A DNA stretch of 64,000 bases from Gyromitra esculenta. Its lineage: Eukaryota > Ascomycota > Pezizomycetes > Pezizales > Discinaceae. The position numbers and the translations under genes are program-made. The notes under the pieces were generated by a model. The model was given only the letters and a program-made list of their open reading frames with translations. It made no database searches and was not told the DNA's origin. Each line of letters opens with the position of its first letter. Position 1 is the first letter of the stretch. Shown one piece after another: positions 1-11,591 of the stretch. The stretch is taken from contig JBCAML010000017.1 in the NCBI GenBank assembly GCA_038503075.1, positions 1,116,001-1,180,000 on the forward strand, in the 5' to 3' direction.

Positions 1-2875
1 AAGGCGCGTTAATATAGAGACTACTCCGAAGCTATACCACGGATCGGAGATATGTCGGAGAAACCCTACATGGACAGACACACTAACTATTTTCCCACAT
101 CATGTATCCCATTCCCCACTAAAAAGATATTTTCTCAGCCTTCTGGTATACATATACAAGCCGCGAGCTAGTCTACGATTGCAAAATAGACCAATATTTC
201 AGTCTCAGACCATTTCCAGTGGCCTATGTCTCAATTTTAGATGTTGCCTTGTCTTACTCGGGTTTTGCACGTATCGGTCAGTTCTTCTTCAGCGCAGTAG
301 CTGATATTATTTGCTCCTTCAAGAATTGTCTGTTAGTGTGCGACGCTAAGAAAAGCAATGACTGGACGTGGCCAGTAATAAATAATCTACTAATATTTGA
401 TCTGCCGGCATATTAGTCGACATTCGATTGGACAAATAGTTAGTATGCCTCCACATCTCGGGATCGAGTGATCTTTAATGATCGACATAACTTAACTAGT
501 AATGGCCATCCACGTCATAGGAATAGACTCAACATATTCGAATCCAGACGGGGGAGTTAAAGAAAACCCCTCGAGAGCCGCTTGTTAGGCATCAGCCTGG
601 AAGTCTGTTCCGAGGTAATACACACAGAGCCTACAAAGGTAGTGTTTCTTAGACAGAAAAAAGTAGCTGTATGCAGGTAGGCGGTTCTATGTATGGGACT
701 GTCCACCAAGGCAAGCACTTGAGTTGTCAGCCGGAAGTTGCCGTAAGCGCAGTTCGGGCTAGGGTTGTGGATTATTAGACGCTCCGGTTTGGGATTCTTA
801 CTATTTAGCTACGCAACCCTAACCCTTGACCGAGTATTTGCAGTAAAGGCTGTCACTTCCACGATACTCGTGCGTTCCCAAATATTAAAAGCTAAGTTAT
901 GTTATAAGCGAATCCTCCCATTCCCGGCGGAAAAAATATCTGCCGGGATACACCGGAATTGGGTATGTTTACTGAAGTAAAACAATCGCATATTTACCCA
1001 ATCCTCCCTCTCGTTACACCGTGACTGCAGGAGATAACCAAAAAAACCCCCAAATGATGAAGTGTACGGATAAAAAACCACCACCCTATAAGGCACATTT
1101 TGTATTATGAAAAAGAAGCTCTGATTAGATCGCATGGAACACCTATCGGTACCTACGCTCCTTCGTCTCCGCGCGGTGAGTCCCGTAGGAACACTATATT
1201 GCACTACTCTACATTGTAAAGAATTATCTCTCAACAGCCGAAGAGACCACGTACTGTACTCGTAGGGATTATTCCAAAATCCCAAGCACCTGGAACGGAC
1301 ACACAGAGCCGCATCAGCCAGTTGGTCAGGGAAAGCCTGCCCATCCACAAGATAGGGGAGCCTTGGCCTTCCTTCTAACAAAAGGGTCATAGCTAGCGTG
1401 CCAGCCAAGGTAAGGTGTGTTCCACAGTAATCATGGAAGAAGAGAAAAAAAAAAAAGCCACCAAGCACACACATCAAGCAGCAGAGAACATACGCGCATG
1501 AGCCTAAAGAGTGGGGGAGCGTACAATAGGGTGCTCGGTTATAATTCACCCGAAACCCCTGCACTTACATGCATCTCGGCTATATCTTTTCAACGCTGCT
1601 CTACTAGACCTTCGTCCTCCCTCCCTCACCCCCGCAAGACTTCACCGACTCGTTCCCCCCCCGCAAACAAACCCTTTCCCCCCATCCAACGGCCGTGGGG
1701 TTCGCGGGTGTTACCAATCCGGGGTATAACGCGGGGTTTTATAAACGAACGGGTGTTATATGAAGAAGTCAAAAAAAAAAATACCTCTGGGTAACCCTTG
1801 AGTACTTATCATGCCATAGAAGAAGTCAAAAAAGGCCAACATGCAAGATAAACATTCCCCCCCCCCACCCGATCCCCAACTTCCATTCAATACATGTACA
1901 AACACAACCAGGTATCCCGCTTCCTGGGGGAGGAGGGGTTACGAAATAATCGGAAAATACCCCCCCCCCTGCGCCAGCGGGAAGGTTCATGGGATTACCC
2001 TTTTTCCGAATCGACTGCTCTACCTAACTACACCTACAAACAGGAGGATATCCTTCTCCTCTAGATCTACTCCAGACGGTAGGGCGGTACTGGGTAGGGT
2101 AGGCAGAGACATATCTAGATACCTGAGTGTACGTTCAGCAGGGTACATACGTATATTTACAATCAAACTCTAACTCATCTCTGTAGAATAGCACACGACT
2201 TATGCACGCGTCAACCTGTTTATCGAAGCCTCGCTTCCACGAAACGATCTTCCCCCCAAGCAATTCATCTACAATGTCGATTCTGCGCCTAGACTGGGGG
2301 CTGGGAGGGACGTCGTAGCTGAATATCCCGCACCTGCCAGACGATCATACAAAGGCGGAAGGTATCGCTAAAGACTAGGCGGAAACTATCAGACCACGTG
2401 GGGATATTGTTTCGCACACTCTCGCCACTAAATAAACGAAGTGGTGTTGCTTAACGGGTCTAAGTATGGGTTGCAGACCGTCTCTCGCATCGTTACCCAA
2501 ACCCGGTCTAAAGTTATTCCGGCCCCACATAGCACTACAGTACCACCGTCAACTTCACACCCCTGAATATCCCCAGCCTAATGCACCTGGAGTATTCCGT
2601 CCTGGTGTTCAATGTAAAACTCTAGATAAGAGAGAACTTTAAACTATCCGAGATGCGATATTAACCGATACCTAGCAAAACAATTGACGTAACGCAATCA
2701 TCGCCACTGGGAAATTAGTGTGGTTGTAAAATAGTTAACTTTTGTTACTATTCATTTCCTGCCCTATTATATTATGGTTTAATCAAAGCAGCTTGCTGCT
2801 GTGTACAAGAAATGAAAGGTATCCGTAAAGTAAGGTATAATAAGCACAGCTAGAAATCCTAGGTTCGGATTCGCC
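1..2875. other. Intergenic, no gene recognised
   Basis: Several ORFs of 60-220 codons exist on both strands, but none shows a recognisable domain, a splice-consistent extension or a plausible composition. The stretch contains C-homopolymer runs on the plus strand (near 1650, 1860 and 1960). I see no RNA gene or transposon terminus. Confidence 0.5.
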
Positions 2876-3498
2876 ATGGCTAGTGGCAAGCTATAAAAAA
2901 AAAGAAACCAGAACAAATGGAAGAAAGAAACATATCATCGAACCTGCTACGGTTCCTAGTAAAACAGTAGGTGTCAAAGGCGACGAAAAGACACGAATAT
3001 ACAGCCATCCACTGAGTCCACGCTTCCGGCCTTTTTTCCAACAAAGTACGATAGATGCTCGATAAAAAAATGTGCAATAAATGCAAAAGCAATAAACGAA
3101 CCAAAGCCACCCTTTTCAGCAACCAGCCTGAACACGCAGCCTGCGGTTAAGCAACGCCTAAAAGCAAAAAAAAAAAAAAAAAAGAGGTAAAGGTCCAAAA
3201 ATTCAAATATGGAATCATAAAACACCAACATAAAAGATAAAAACAGCAAAGAATTTTGTTGAAGATAGCCAGATCTTCCTAGCCTGTTGCTCTGAAATTA
3301 TACACCGGCTCGCGACACATTTTTATTCACTTTCCCTCCCTGCCATTAACAAAACCATGGGTATCCTTTTCGTACTTCTGTTGCGCCGGCTCTGTATTTA
3401 TACATCGCAAATAGTTGTCCGTTGGTATCGTTTTCCTTTCTTCGTCTAGTAGTGAAACGTAACGTCCGTTGTGACGTGCATCGACTCCATTTCTGCTT

Positions 3499-6400
3499 TC
3501 ACAGTGCTAAACCGGTTCCGTCTCCACACCAACGATAGAGTTGTAGGACCTCTCTTCTCTTCAGCTTCTGTTCTTCCATATCTACTGGTGCGCCTCGTCC
3601 ACGGACTTGGCTGAGCGCGCTACGCATCACCTTGCGGAAGTTCCTCTGTTGCGCGCGCGTTAGAGAAATTGTTCTCAGATCGAGGGATAATACCGCATGG
3701 GAATTGGTACCTGATATTCTGTGTTCAGTGTCACAACACAAACTTCATGTGCTCTCACAATTGTTTCGCAAGCAGTCACGACAGCATCTGAAGCCTCTCC
3801 CTGTAACTTGTCCGCAATCAAGAGCAACAAAAAGCTCCCTTGAAGCAGATAAATGCCAAAGAAATAAGGGATAAAACTCAAATCTGGGTCATATTTGAGG
3901 ATGTTCGAGATCGCCTCTGCTGCTGAGACGGCGTGTGCTGTCGAATTAATGAAAGATTGAGAAGAGATCCAAAGATCGTCATCGTCAAGCATGCTAATCG
4001 GATCCCACTTTCCCGATAAGAGGATATGAAGAACGTGCATGACGTGAGTTCCGTAAGATACCACAATCTTCAACTGGATTTCAGCCTCGGATAACTGCTT
4101 GTTCTCACTCTTTCCTTCGGTTTCGCCTTCACGACCCTCGCCTTTCAGACCTGAACCACTGGCCGCGGACTCAAATTCCTGGAGACTCCTTGAATAGGTA
4201 TCGAGTTGCTGAGTGATCTGTTCCACGAGTTCCTCATAACCCCCTCCAAATGCCCCAGTGGCCTCCGCTCCAGCCTGTCTCACCGCTCCAAACTTGGGAC
4301 GATTCCTGGCATGGTGCAAGTCCACCACTTCCCCGAGAATCGTCATCAGCGGTAAAAAAAACTCGAACATGCCGGTGCCCGTGACTTCAAAGTTGGAAGG
4401 CCCAATTCGTCGATGCGGCAGACCGTTGTGTGTGGGGGAAGATGGATGCTGAGCGTAGAGGTTATGAGGGTCATGATCCCTATGGACTTCGTAGTATTCG
4501 CCGTTCTGCCATGACACTTCATCAATTGGGAGATAGAGATTTTCACATTCCACGTCGAGAAGGGCTAGCGGTCGGTTATAGCACAATGCCAAATGCCTGT
4601 CGACAATATAGAGCAGCCACCAAGTCCTTCTTCGTTCCTCCCTTTCTTCCTCAGTAATTGGCATGCGGCCTGTGTTGACATTGGGGTGTGAGTGCACACT
4701 TCCTGCGCCTGTGTCGGAGGGCGAATGATGGCCGTCCATGTCATCCTCACCCATCTGGTCAACCATGTTCTCGACTGGAACTTCACGGTTAAGCTTCAGC
4801 TCCCGAGCAAGGGTCCATGCTGAGTGCCACCACCTAAGCGATGCGCTCTTAAACTCGCTTGCGGAAATAACTATACCGAGATGCGCATATGTGAGAACAT
4901 CGTCCAACGTTCCGGCAGCGCCAACACCTTCTCGGCCACCGCTAGGTCCACCTCCCAAACCACCGAGACCAACACCAGCTGAACCACTCTCGGACTCTCC
5001 GGAAGAGTGATGGCCATGCATGGGTTGAGGCTGTGAGAAACTCACATGCACCAATGGTCGCAAGAGACTAATACAAAGTTCCAACAGTTTTTGGCAAACT
5101 CTTCCTCGCGCAGTGGGCGAAGCGGTGAGGAAAGGAGCATCACAAGTCTGAGCGGCCACCCAGAGCATAGCGCAGAGAAGCGCCGGAGACGTTTGGCGGG
5201 GATTGTTTGGGTGGAGAAAAGTACGTTTTCGGAAAACGTGGGCCAGGACATAAGGGGAGGCTGGCTGAAAAAACACTGTTGTAGGGTTGGTGAAATAAAG
5301 GTCCAGTAGGTCGCACGCAAGTACCGGGGGGATTATTTGAGTCATGTGGGGAAGAAGCGGTAATAAAACGGGATACCGAATGCCGGTAGAGAAAGCCGCT
5401 GTCGGCGGCGACGGAAGAGAGAGCCAAGACGGGGAGCCATCCTCAGGCGAGTGGCCACCTAGGAAACCAGATAAGGGAGAGGTTGCATTTTGAGGGAAAC
5501 TCATTGGATGCGATTGATGTTGCGGGGAAAGAACGAATTCGTTTGCCGGAAAACCGTTGGTGGTGGCGGATCCGGGCTGAGATATACCACCGTGAGTGGA
5601 TGGGTTAGGAATCATACGTGAGGCGACCCCAACGCCGTTGGGTGATTGGTGTTGAAAGGGAGACATGCGATCGAAATGCATGGGCATTCCGGCTGAAACG
5701 CCTTCATGCGAAAGCTGCAGTGAGGGAGATTCGGGGGTGGGTAAATGGTGGTGATGGTGCTGTGGGGGTAAATGGTGATGGTGCATTTGGTGTTGAGACA
5801 AATCGTGGAGATCGCCGAGTGATGTTCTGGTGCTGGTAGCGGATGACGACTGTTTGCGAATGTTCCCGGGCCGAGGTGGTGGAGGGAGATCAGAGGCTGT
5901 TCGAGAAATGCCGTTGAGCGCCCGAATGGTGCCTGTAGGGGATGTATTGCCGTTCACCATGCCGTTGTGCTGCTGGGCGGCTGCGGCCGCGGCGGCTACG
6001 GCCTGTTGTTGCTGCTGCTGGATGTCCTTTCTCGAAGCCTTACCACGCTTCTTCCTTTCTCGCGCATATTCGCACTTCAGTGTAAAATCTGATCGATCGT
6101 CAACCAACCACCCACCAGAAAAAAGAAAGCAACTGCAGCAACTGCAGCAGCAGGAAATACGAGCGGCGAAAAGTCCGGGGAACTTACCGACACAGTGTTG
6201 GCACGGAAGCTTTCCATCGCATTTCGTCCGAAGCTGGTTACACTGGTCGCATGCCCTACTGATCCTTCGCCGGATCGGCCCGGGAGTTGAGCCGTTCATC
6301 TGCTGGCCGTTAATTCTACCGCCATTACTTTGCGGAGAATCATAGGGATGATGGTGACGTGCCTGCTTTGAAGACTTCTGGGACGAGGCAGAAGAGGAAG

Positions 6401-6569
6401 ATACGGAAGATTGATGTGGCATCCCCGTTGAAGGGTCAATGTCACCGTTTGACGAGGGTAGAGGCTGAAAGTGCGAGCTGGGGGCGTACTGATGCATTGC
6501 CTGTGAGAGCATCATCTGTGGAGAGTTGTGGGTGGGGACGATGAAGGAAATAGCAATGAAGCTATTCAA
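3499..6569 (-). CDS. xlnR: XlnR/Xyr1-type Zn2Cys6 transcription activator of xylanase/cellulase genes
   Basis: Orthologue of Aspergillus XlnR / Trichoderma Xyr1, the nuclear master activator of xylanolytic and cellulolytic genes. There are three exons: up to 6188, 6088-3711 and 3645-3499. Intron 6187-6089 (99 bp, GTAAGT...CAG) splits the zinc cluster and restores Cys-Val-Asp-Phe-Thr-Leu-Lys-Cys. Intron 3710-3646 (65 bp) lies just before the C-terminal block. The cluster is preceded by [11 protein letters not shown]; with the preferred start its six Cys are at about 89, 92, 99, 105, 108 and 115. It is followed by the family signature [12 protein letters not shown], a Gln/Ala tract and His-rich stretches. 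The middle domain keeps the [21 protein letters not shown] block and the last residues are GDGTGLAL. The frame opens at 6569, but CAG directly precedes ATG-ATG at 6515, so a spliced leader and a start at 6515 (950 aa, close to Xyr1 length) is more likely. Assignment is firm; the start is uncertain. Confidence 0.93.
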
Positions 6570-6671
6570 CTATAGGAAGTGGCAGAGGATCTCAGATGAA
6601 ATGGGAGAGGAGCAGGAGGAGGAGCAAGATAAGAGACTGGACTGATGGATTGCTTGAATTGATGAAGGTGA

Positions 6672-6708
6672 GATGGATGGATGGATGGATGATGGATGGA
6701 TGGATGGG
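6672..6708. repeat. (GGAT)n microsatellite
   Basis: Tandem tetranucleotide GGAT units with one ATG interruption, inside the candidate leader intron of the xlnR-like gene. Confidence 0.9.
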
Positions 6709-7127
6709 AGAACGAGTGAATGGCAGAATGCACGAGGATGGACGGGAAGAGTTTATTCTTCAATAACCTGGGGGAGCAGCCTGGGGAAGAGGCTCTAGCG
6801 GATTTGGGGGGGAGGGTGGAGAGAGTGGAGCCTGGGGGTGGTGGTGGTTGATAATGGGACGGCAGCGGCAACAAGCAGCCAGCAGCAGCAAGCAAGGTGA
6901 CAAAACAAGAAGGGACGGATGGGATTAGAAAAGAACGAAGGATTCTCTTTTAGAGGTGGCGGTGGTGCTGATCGAGAGACCTGGACCTGGAGACTTGTTC
7001 GCCGTGACGTCTTCTTCGTCTTGCTTGCTTCAGCCCTGGTACTTACCCGCACTCCAAATCGAGAGCAGTGAAGCACTCGATTAAAGAACAGACGAACGCT
7101 GTCGTAGAGACAGGCAGGGCGAGTAGT

Positions 7128-7167
7128 ATGGATAGATGGATGGGTGGATGGGTGGATGATGGGTGGA
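7128..7167. repeat. Imperfect (GGAT/GGGT)n microsatellite
   Basis: Imperfect tandem tetranucleotides related to the array at 6672, in the upstream region of the xlnR-like gene. Confidence 0.8.
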
Positions 7168-9083
7168 GGGGGAGGAGACTCAAAGTCAGGAAGCGGCAGC
7201 GGAGAAAAGCTTGCTGGGACGGATAATCAGTCAGTCGGCGCGCTCTATCTATGTATGTGCTCTCTCCTGCAACAATGTCGACACCACACAACCCAGCAGA
7301 CCGACACCGACAGGCGGCGGCCGTGGATAGTGGGAGCGAGGGAGAGTGAGAGGGTGTGAGGGTGTGAGGGCGAGAGGAGGAGGGAGGGAGGGGTGCCTGG
7401 GGTGGAGCCATCTGCACTAGACCCAGCCAGGTCGTGCTAATGCTGCTTCACCCAGACTGCGAGCAGCCCCCCAGTCCCCGTGCGGGTTAGGGTTCGGACA
7501 TGCTAGGATACATGTGGGTATCCTGTGCTGCGCACTGGCTCGACCTGGGCACTGGACAGGGGAACGCAGCAGGAGAGAGAAGGTGGATGGGTGATGGACA
7601 GAGCTGCACTGGACGGGTGTCTGGATGCATATGTAAAGAATTCACACGTGCAGGGGAGGGAGGGAAAGTGAATCGTGACAGGGGTGGATCCTGAGATGCA
7701 GCACCGTTCGATGCTTGGGGAAGAGAAAGGGAAGAGAAACAAAAAGGAAAATCATTCCGGGATGGTGAATCCGATGCAGAGGAAAAGAAAAGAAGGGCTC
7801 TGATGCAAGCAAGCAAGCAAGCACAGGCGAAAAAGTAAATAAAATCAACACAATAGAGAAATAAAACAAATATGCCAAATGGCAAATGCATATGGCAACA
7901 CACCTTCTCTCGCCTTCCGTCCTCTGTCTGACCCGAACGCTCGGGGTGCAGCAGCAGCAAGCAGGTAAGATGGGTTTTCAGGCTCTCGTGTCTTTCTTTT
8001 GTGCTTGCGTGCAGCTTCGCGTAGAGAAGAAGCAATTGCCAGATAAAACCTCTTTGCTTTTTGTGATCTTTGCTCTCTCGACTTGCTTTTTTTAACTCTT
8101 TCTTGCCCTTCGCAGTTAGAATCCTCTGACCTCACCGCCCGAGATTCTCAACCCCAGCGAAACGAACGAAAACGACTTACTTACTGGCCCACGGCTGCTA
8201 CTGCTTCGGGGCTCTCGTCGAGTCTTCCGGACGAGATGAGATGAAAGGAGTACGAGAAGGCGGAGGAAGAACCGTCCTCTGACGTCCGCCTGTCTGGCTG
8301 GCTGTCTGCTCCCTTTTGCTTTTTCGCCCAATTCTGATCAGACTTCACCCCTCCCTTTGCAATTTCACTCTATCGCCTTGCTACCGTAGCACGAAAAGCA
8401 AAGGGACCGGACGGATTCTTACCAGATAGTAACCTTCTTCTCTCCCCCCTAAAACTTACGCTCCTTCCCTATACATCAAAAAATCAATACTTCCCCCCAG
8501 AAACTCACTTACTCATACACTCCCCTACGTGCCATTCCCCGCCGCTCCTGTAAATAAAATACAAACTCGAAAGACATAACGTACCAGAACTAATCAATCA
8601 GTGGCGTGGGCCAAAAAAATAAATCGTGCTAGGGATCGTGTGGTAATCGATCAAGCAACCCCTGGAGAAATCGAGCCACTCGCGTCAGTCAACTGTCGTT
8701 CACAATTGTGGGTCACGTCCACCACTATCACCCCCGAATAAACTGCCATACCCCCCCGGCCGGCCGTAGAGCGGTCGGTTGGATCCCCACAAACGTAGCA
8801 AGGAAGCCAAGGACTCAAAAAAAGAGACTTATAATAAGGAAGTAAGACAGCCGACAACAAGTGACGACGAGAAAAGTCACGGGGAAAAAAAGTAAAAGTC
8901 ACTCCTAGCTCAAGCACAAGGTACCTGCATTCCGGTATGGAAAGAAACCCTTCATAAGGGACGCGCTTGAGCGAATCCCGCGTATGCAGTTTCAAGGAAG
9001 GAGGGATAGGGAGTATACTCTAGCACTAATCTCTAGAACACTTCGGCCTTCCCCGAATCTCTCCCAGCACGCCCTTTTCCCTG

Positions 9084-9108
9084 AGCAAGCAAGCAAGCAA
9101 GCAAGCAA
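9084..9108. repeat. (GCAA)n microsatellite
   Basis: Six GCAA units. A shorter array of the same unit lies at about 7804-7823. Confidence 0.9.
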
Positions 9109-10899
9109 AACAAACTCTGAAAGAAAGAAAAAAGAATGCACATCAACGGCAGCAAAAACGGCGCGGGAAAACCACGATACGAAATGAACCCGAGAGGCTC
9201 GCGCAGAAGAAAAATGGGTACTAACCAAATTGGCCCTTCAAGAAGCTAGTGATGAGAGATGTGTCTGTAAGCTTTCACGTGGCCCAGAGCCAAGATAGGT
9301 TTGTCTTGCGGTGACTCGTTTTTTCTTCCCCACGCTCAGCTGAAGCTAGAGTGGCTCGAAAAGAAACCTCGGTACCAGATTCCCGGAAGGCAGTGAAATG
9401 GGATACCGAGCGGGAGAGGGATTGCGCTATTCCTCGTAAAATCCGTGATGGTGAAACTCGGGAAGGATGAAGTTTTCCTCGAGTGGGAAATAGAGAGGTC
9501 TCGAAGGGGGGTGGCCGTCGTCGTTGGGTGGACCTTTTTTAATAAAAAAAATCGGTTCGCGGAAATCACTCGCCTGCAGCTCACAGGCAAACGAGATTGC
9601 TAGGCGAAACGAAGAGCGAAGAGATCTCTCTGGGGATCTCTAGGAATGGATTTTCTTGGAGCTCTCTAGTTCGTCATAGAACCCCTGTGTAGTTCGGAAA
9701 ATCGTCCGGCGCGGAGTAGAAGAAAAAAAAAAAAAGGCTGCTAAACAAGATAGCTAGCTAGCGCCACGAGAATGTTGACGACAAATTGATCTTCGTGCGT
9801 ACAAGTCTCGGAGATATAGATGATATTTCAATGTAGAGAGAAAGGTTATGATTATATAAAAAAAAAGGCAGGGACAGAGATAGAGAAGGCCCGATGAACC
9901 CGGATTGTCTTGGGTTATATGGCGACGACCGGTATATACGTTATATCTCTCTCTTATTTATTTTTTCTTCTATAGCTTACTTACTACTAACAGTTTTTAT
10001 TTTTTCTTTCCTCTAGAACATGCCTTTTGACAAGGGGAGGCTAGAAACACCTATGCCTATCCGGTCATCTTTCTCCCCTTTCTTCCTCGTGGCTTCTGTT
10101 TAGGCTTGCAACACACATAGATAGTCAGCACAATATTACAGATAGACTATTTCTAACTACTCACATGTACATGCGCACGCCCGATGTACCTGAAATGTTT
10201 CCCCTTTGTAGCAGTTCACCTGTGCGCTTCAAGGATCTCTAATGTGGGTCAATGAGAGAGGAGAGGCCACAATGAGGGGAGGGGTTGATATCCCAGCAAC
10301 CCCGCAGAAAATCGAACGGGCTGTCAGGTTCGTTTCTCTTTCTCGGTCTATTCCTAGTGTGGAGAGGGTTGGGGTCGATCTAGAGAACTGGAACTTGTTT
10401 CGTGCCGCTGATGGCTAGAGAAAAGATTGGTCTGATGGGATACCAAGTGGAGGTCAGACTACTGCTCCCCAGGTTTGGTTTCTCTAGGGGGAATGAGCTT
10501 CAAATCACCACGCGATTGATCGCAAAGATGATGAGCATTTAGATTATACAGACTAATGAGTAGCATGCCTGCTTTCGGGACGCCGCCCCCCCCCTCTTCG
10601 ACCACGCGGGAAATCCATAACCTTCAAGTAAACTGAGGAGGAGGACTGCAGATTTTCCTTCGGAGCAGAAGGAGCAGACGGCTTCGGCACCGTCTGTAGT
10701 ATTAGTATGGATGTACGAGGATGTACGTCAATTCATACAAAAGGAATAAACCCTTGTTATTACTCAACTAATTCGTGGAAACACTTTACAGGTACCTTTT
10801 TTTTCGCGATCTGGTTCCGCTTTCCTGGGCGACTTTTGATTTGACGCACAGGGAAGAGTCCATGTCGATAATTCGGCCAGAAGGGATGCTTAGCCCTGA

Positions 10900-10928
10900 G
10901 AAAGAAAGAAAGAAAGAAAGAAAGAAAA
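10900..10928. repeat. (AAAG)n microsatellite
   Basis: Tandem GAAA units followed by a T-rich stretch. Confidence 0.9.
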
Positions 10929-11567
10929 AAGTTTTTTCTTTTTCTTTATTTTTCTATTCTTATTCTACCTCTGATAACAATAATCACACATATGGAGCAG
11001 CCTCCGTACCGACTAACCAGGGTAGATGCTAGAAAAACGCTGAATGTGTATAGTGGAAGGGCTAGTCATTGATAGACCCCCAGTAACATCAAACTCACGG
11101 AGGCGAGGCTCCAATCTCGTGCCTAGCCCTTGCCCCCCTCCCATTTCGCAAGGCACGAGATAGAGGTCGGTAGTTGCAATTTTGGGTATCAGTTTTTCTG
11201 TAATGTAATATTCTATCTTTATGGTTCGACCACGTCCCGAACACCAGATATCGTTCGTTCGTCTTTTTGGCCCTTCTCTGCTTTTTTTTCCTTCCCTTGC
11301 TGCTTTGGACAAGTGACTGACTGGGTGGTACAGGGGGAGGTTCTTTATTGTCTTGCCACACCACAGTAAGTATAAGTCTAGATTGGGCATACATTTCTTT
11401 GGTAGTGGGGGAGTGGGGGCCAGATTATCGCGTTTGCAATATATTTCACGGGGTAGAAGGCCCGACTCTCCGTCGGCCGGCCGGTCTGTGTGTTCTAGAG
11501 TGGCTAGTGTGTTTGTCGTAATAATGCAAGTTCAACCACCCCCCCCGCTGAACTCCAAAGACTTGGT

Positions 11568-11591
11568 CGACGACGACGACGACGACGACGG
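11568..11591. repeat. (CGA)n microsatellite
   Basis: Eight CGA trinucleotide units in otherwise non-repetitive intergenic DNA. Confidence 0.9.

Larger units (their letters stand above)
6516..9330 (-). promoter_or_regulatory. Long CT-rich leader/promoter region of the xlnR-like gene, with a candidate 5'-UTR intron
   Basis: The strand transcribed with xlnR is strongly CT-rich here and holds only low-complexity Pro/Ser/Leu-rich ORFs, as is common in fungal promoters and leaders. A GTAAGT donor reads on the minus strand from 7046, and a CAG acceptor at 6518-6516 abuts the preferred ATG, so a 531-bp leader intron is plausible. Further GTAAGT-like sites occur near 8175. No transcription start can be fixed from sequence. 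Confidence 0.45.

Noticed and set aside
902..1564. 220-codon minus-strand ORF
   Set aside because: No recognisable domain, odd Cys/Arg-rich composition and homopolymer-driven stretches; no splice or start context supports it.
7487..8035. 182-codon minus-strand ORF upstream of xlnR
   Set aside because: Low-complexity product of CT-rich leader/promoter sequence, overlapped by several similar ORFs in other frames.
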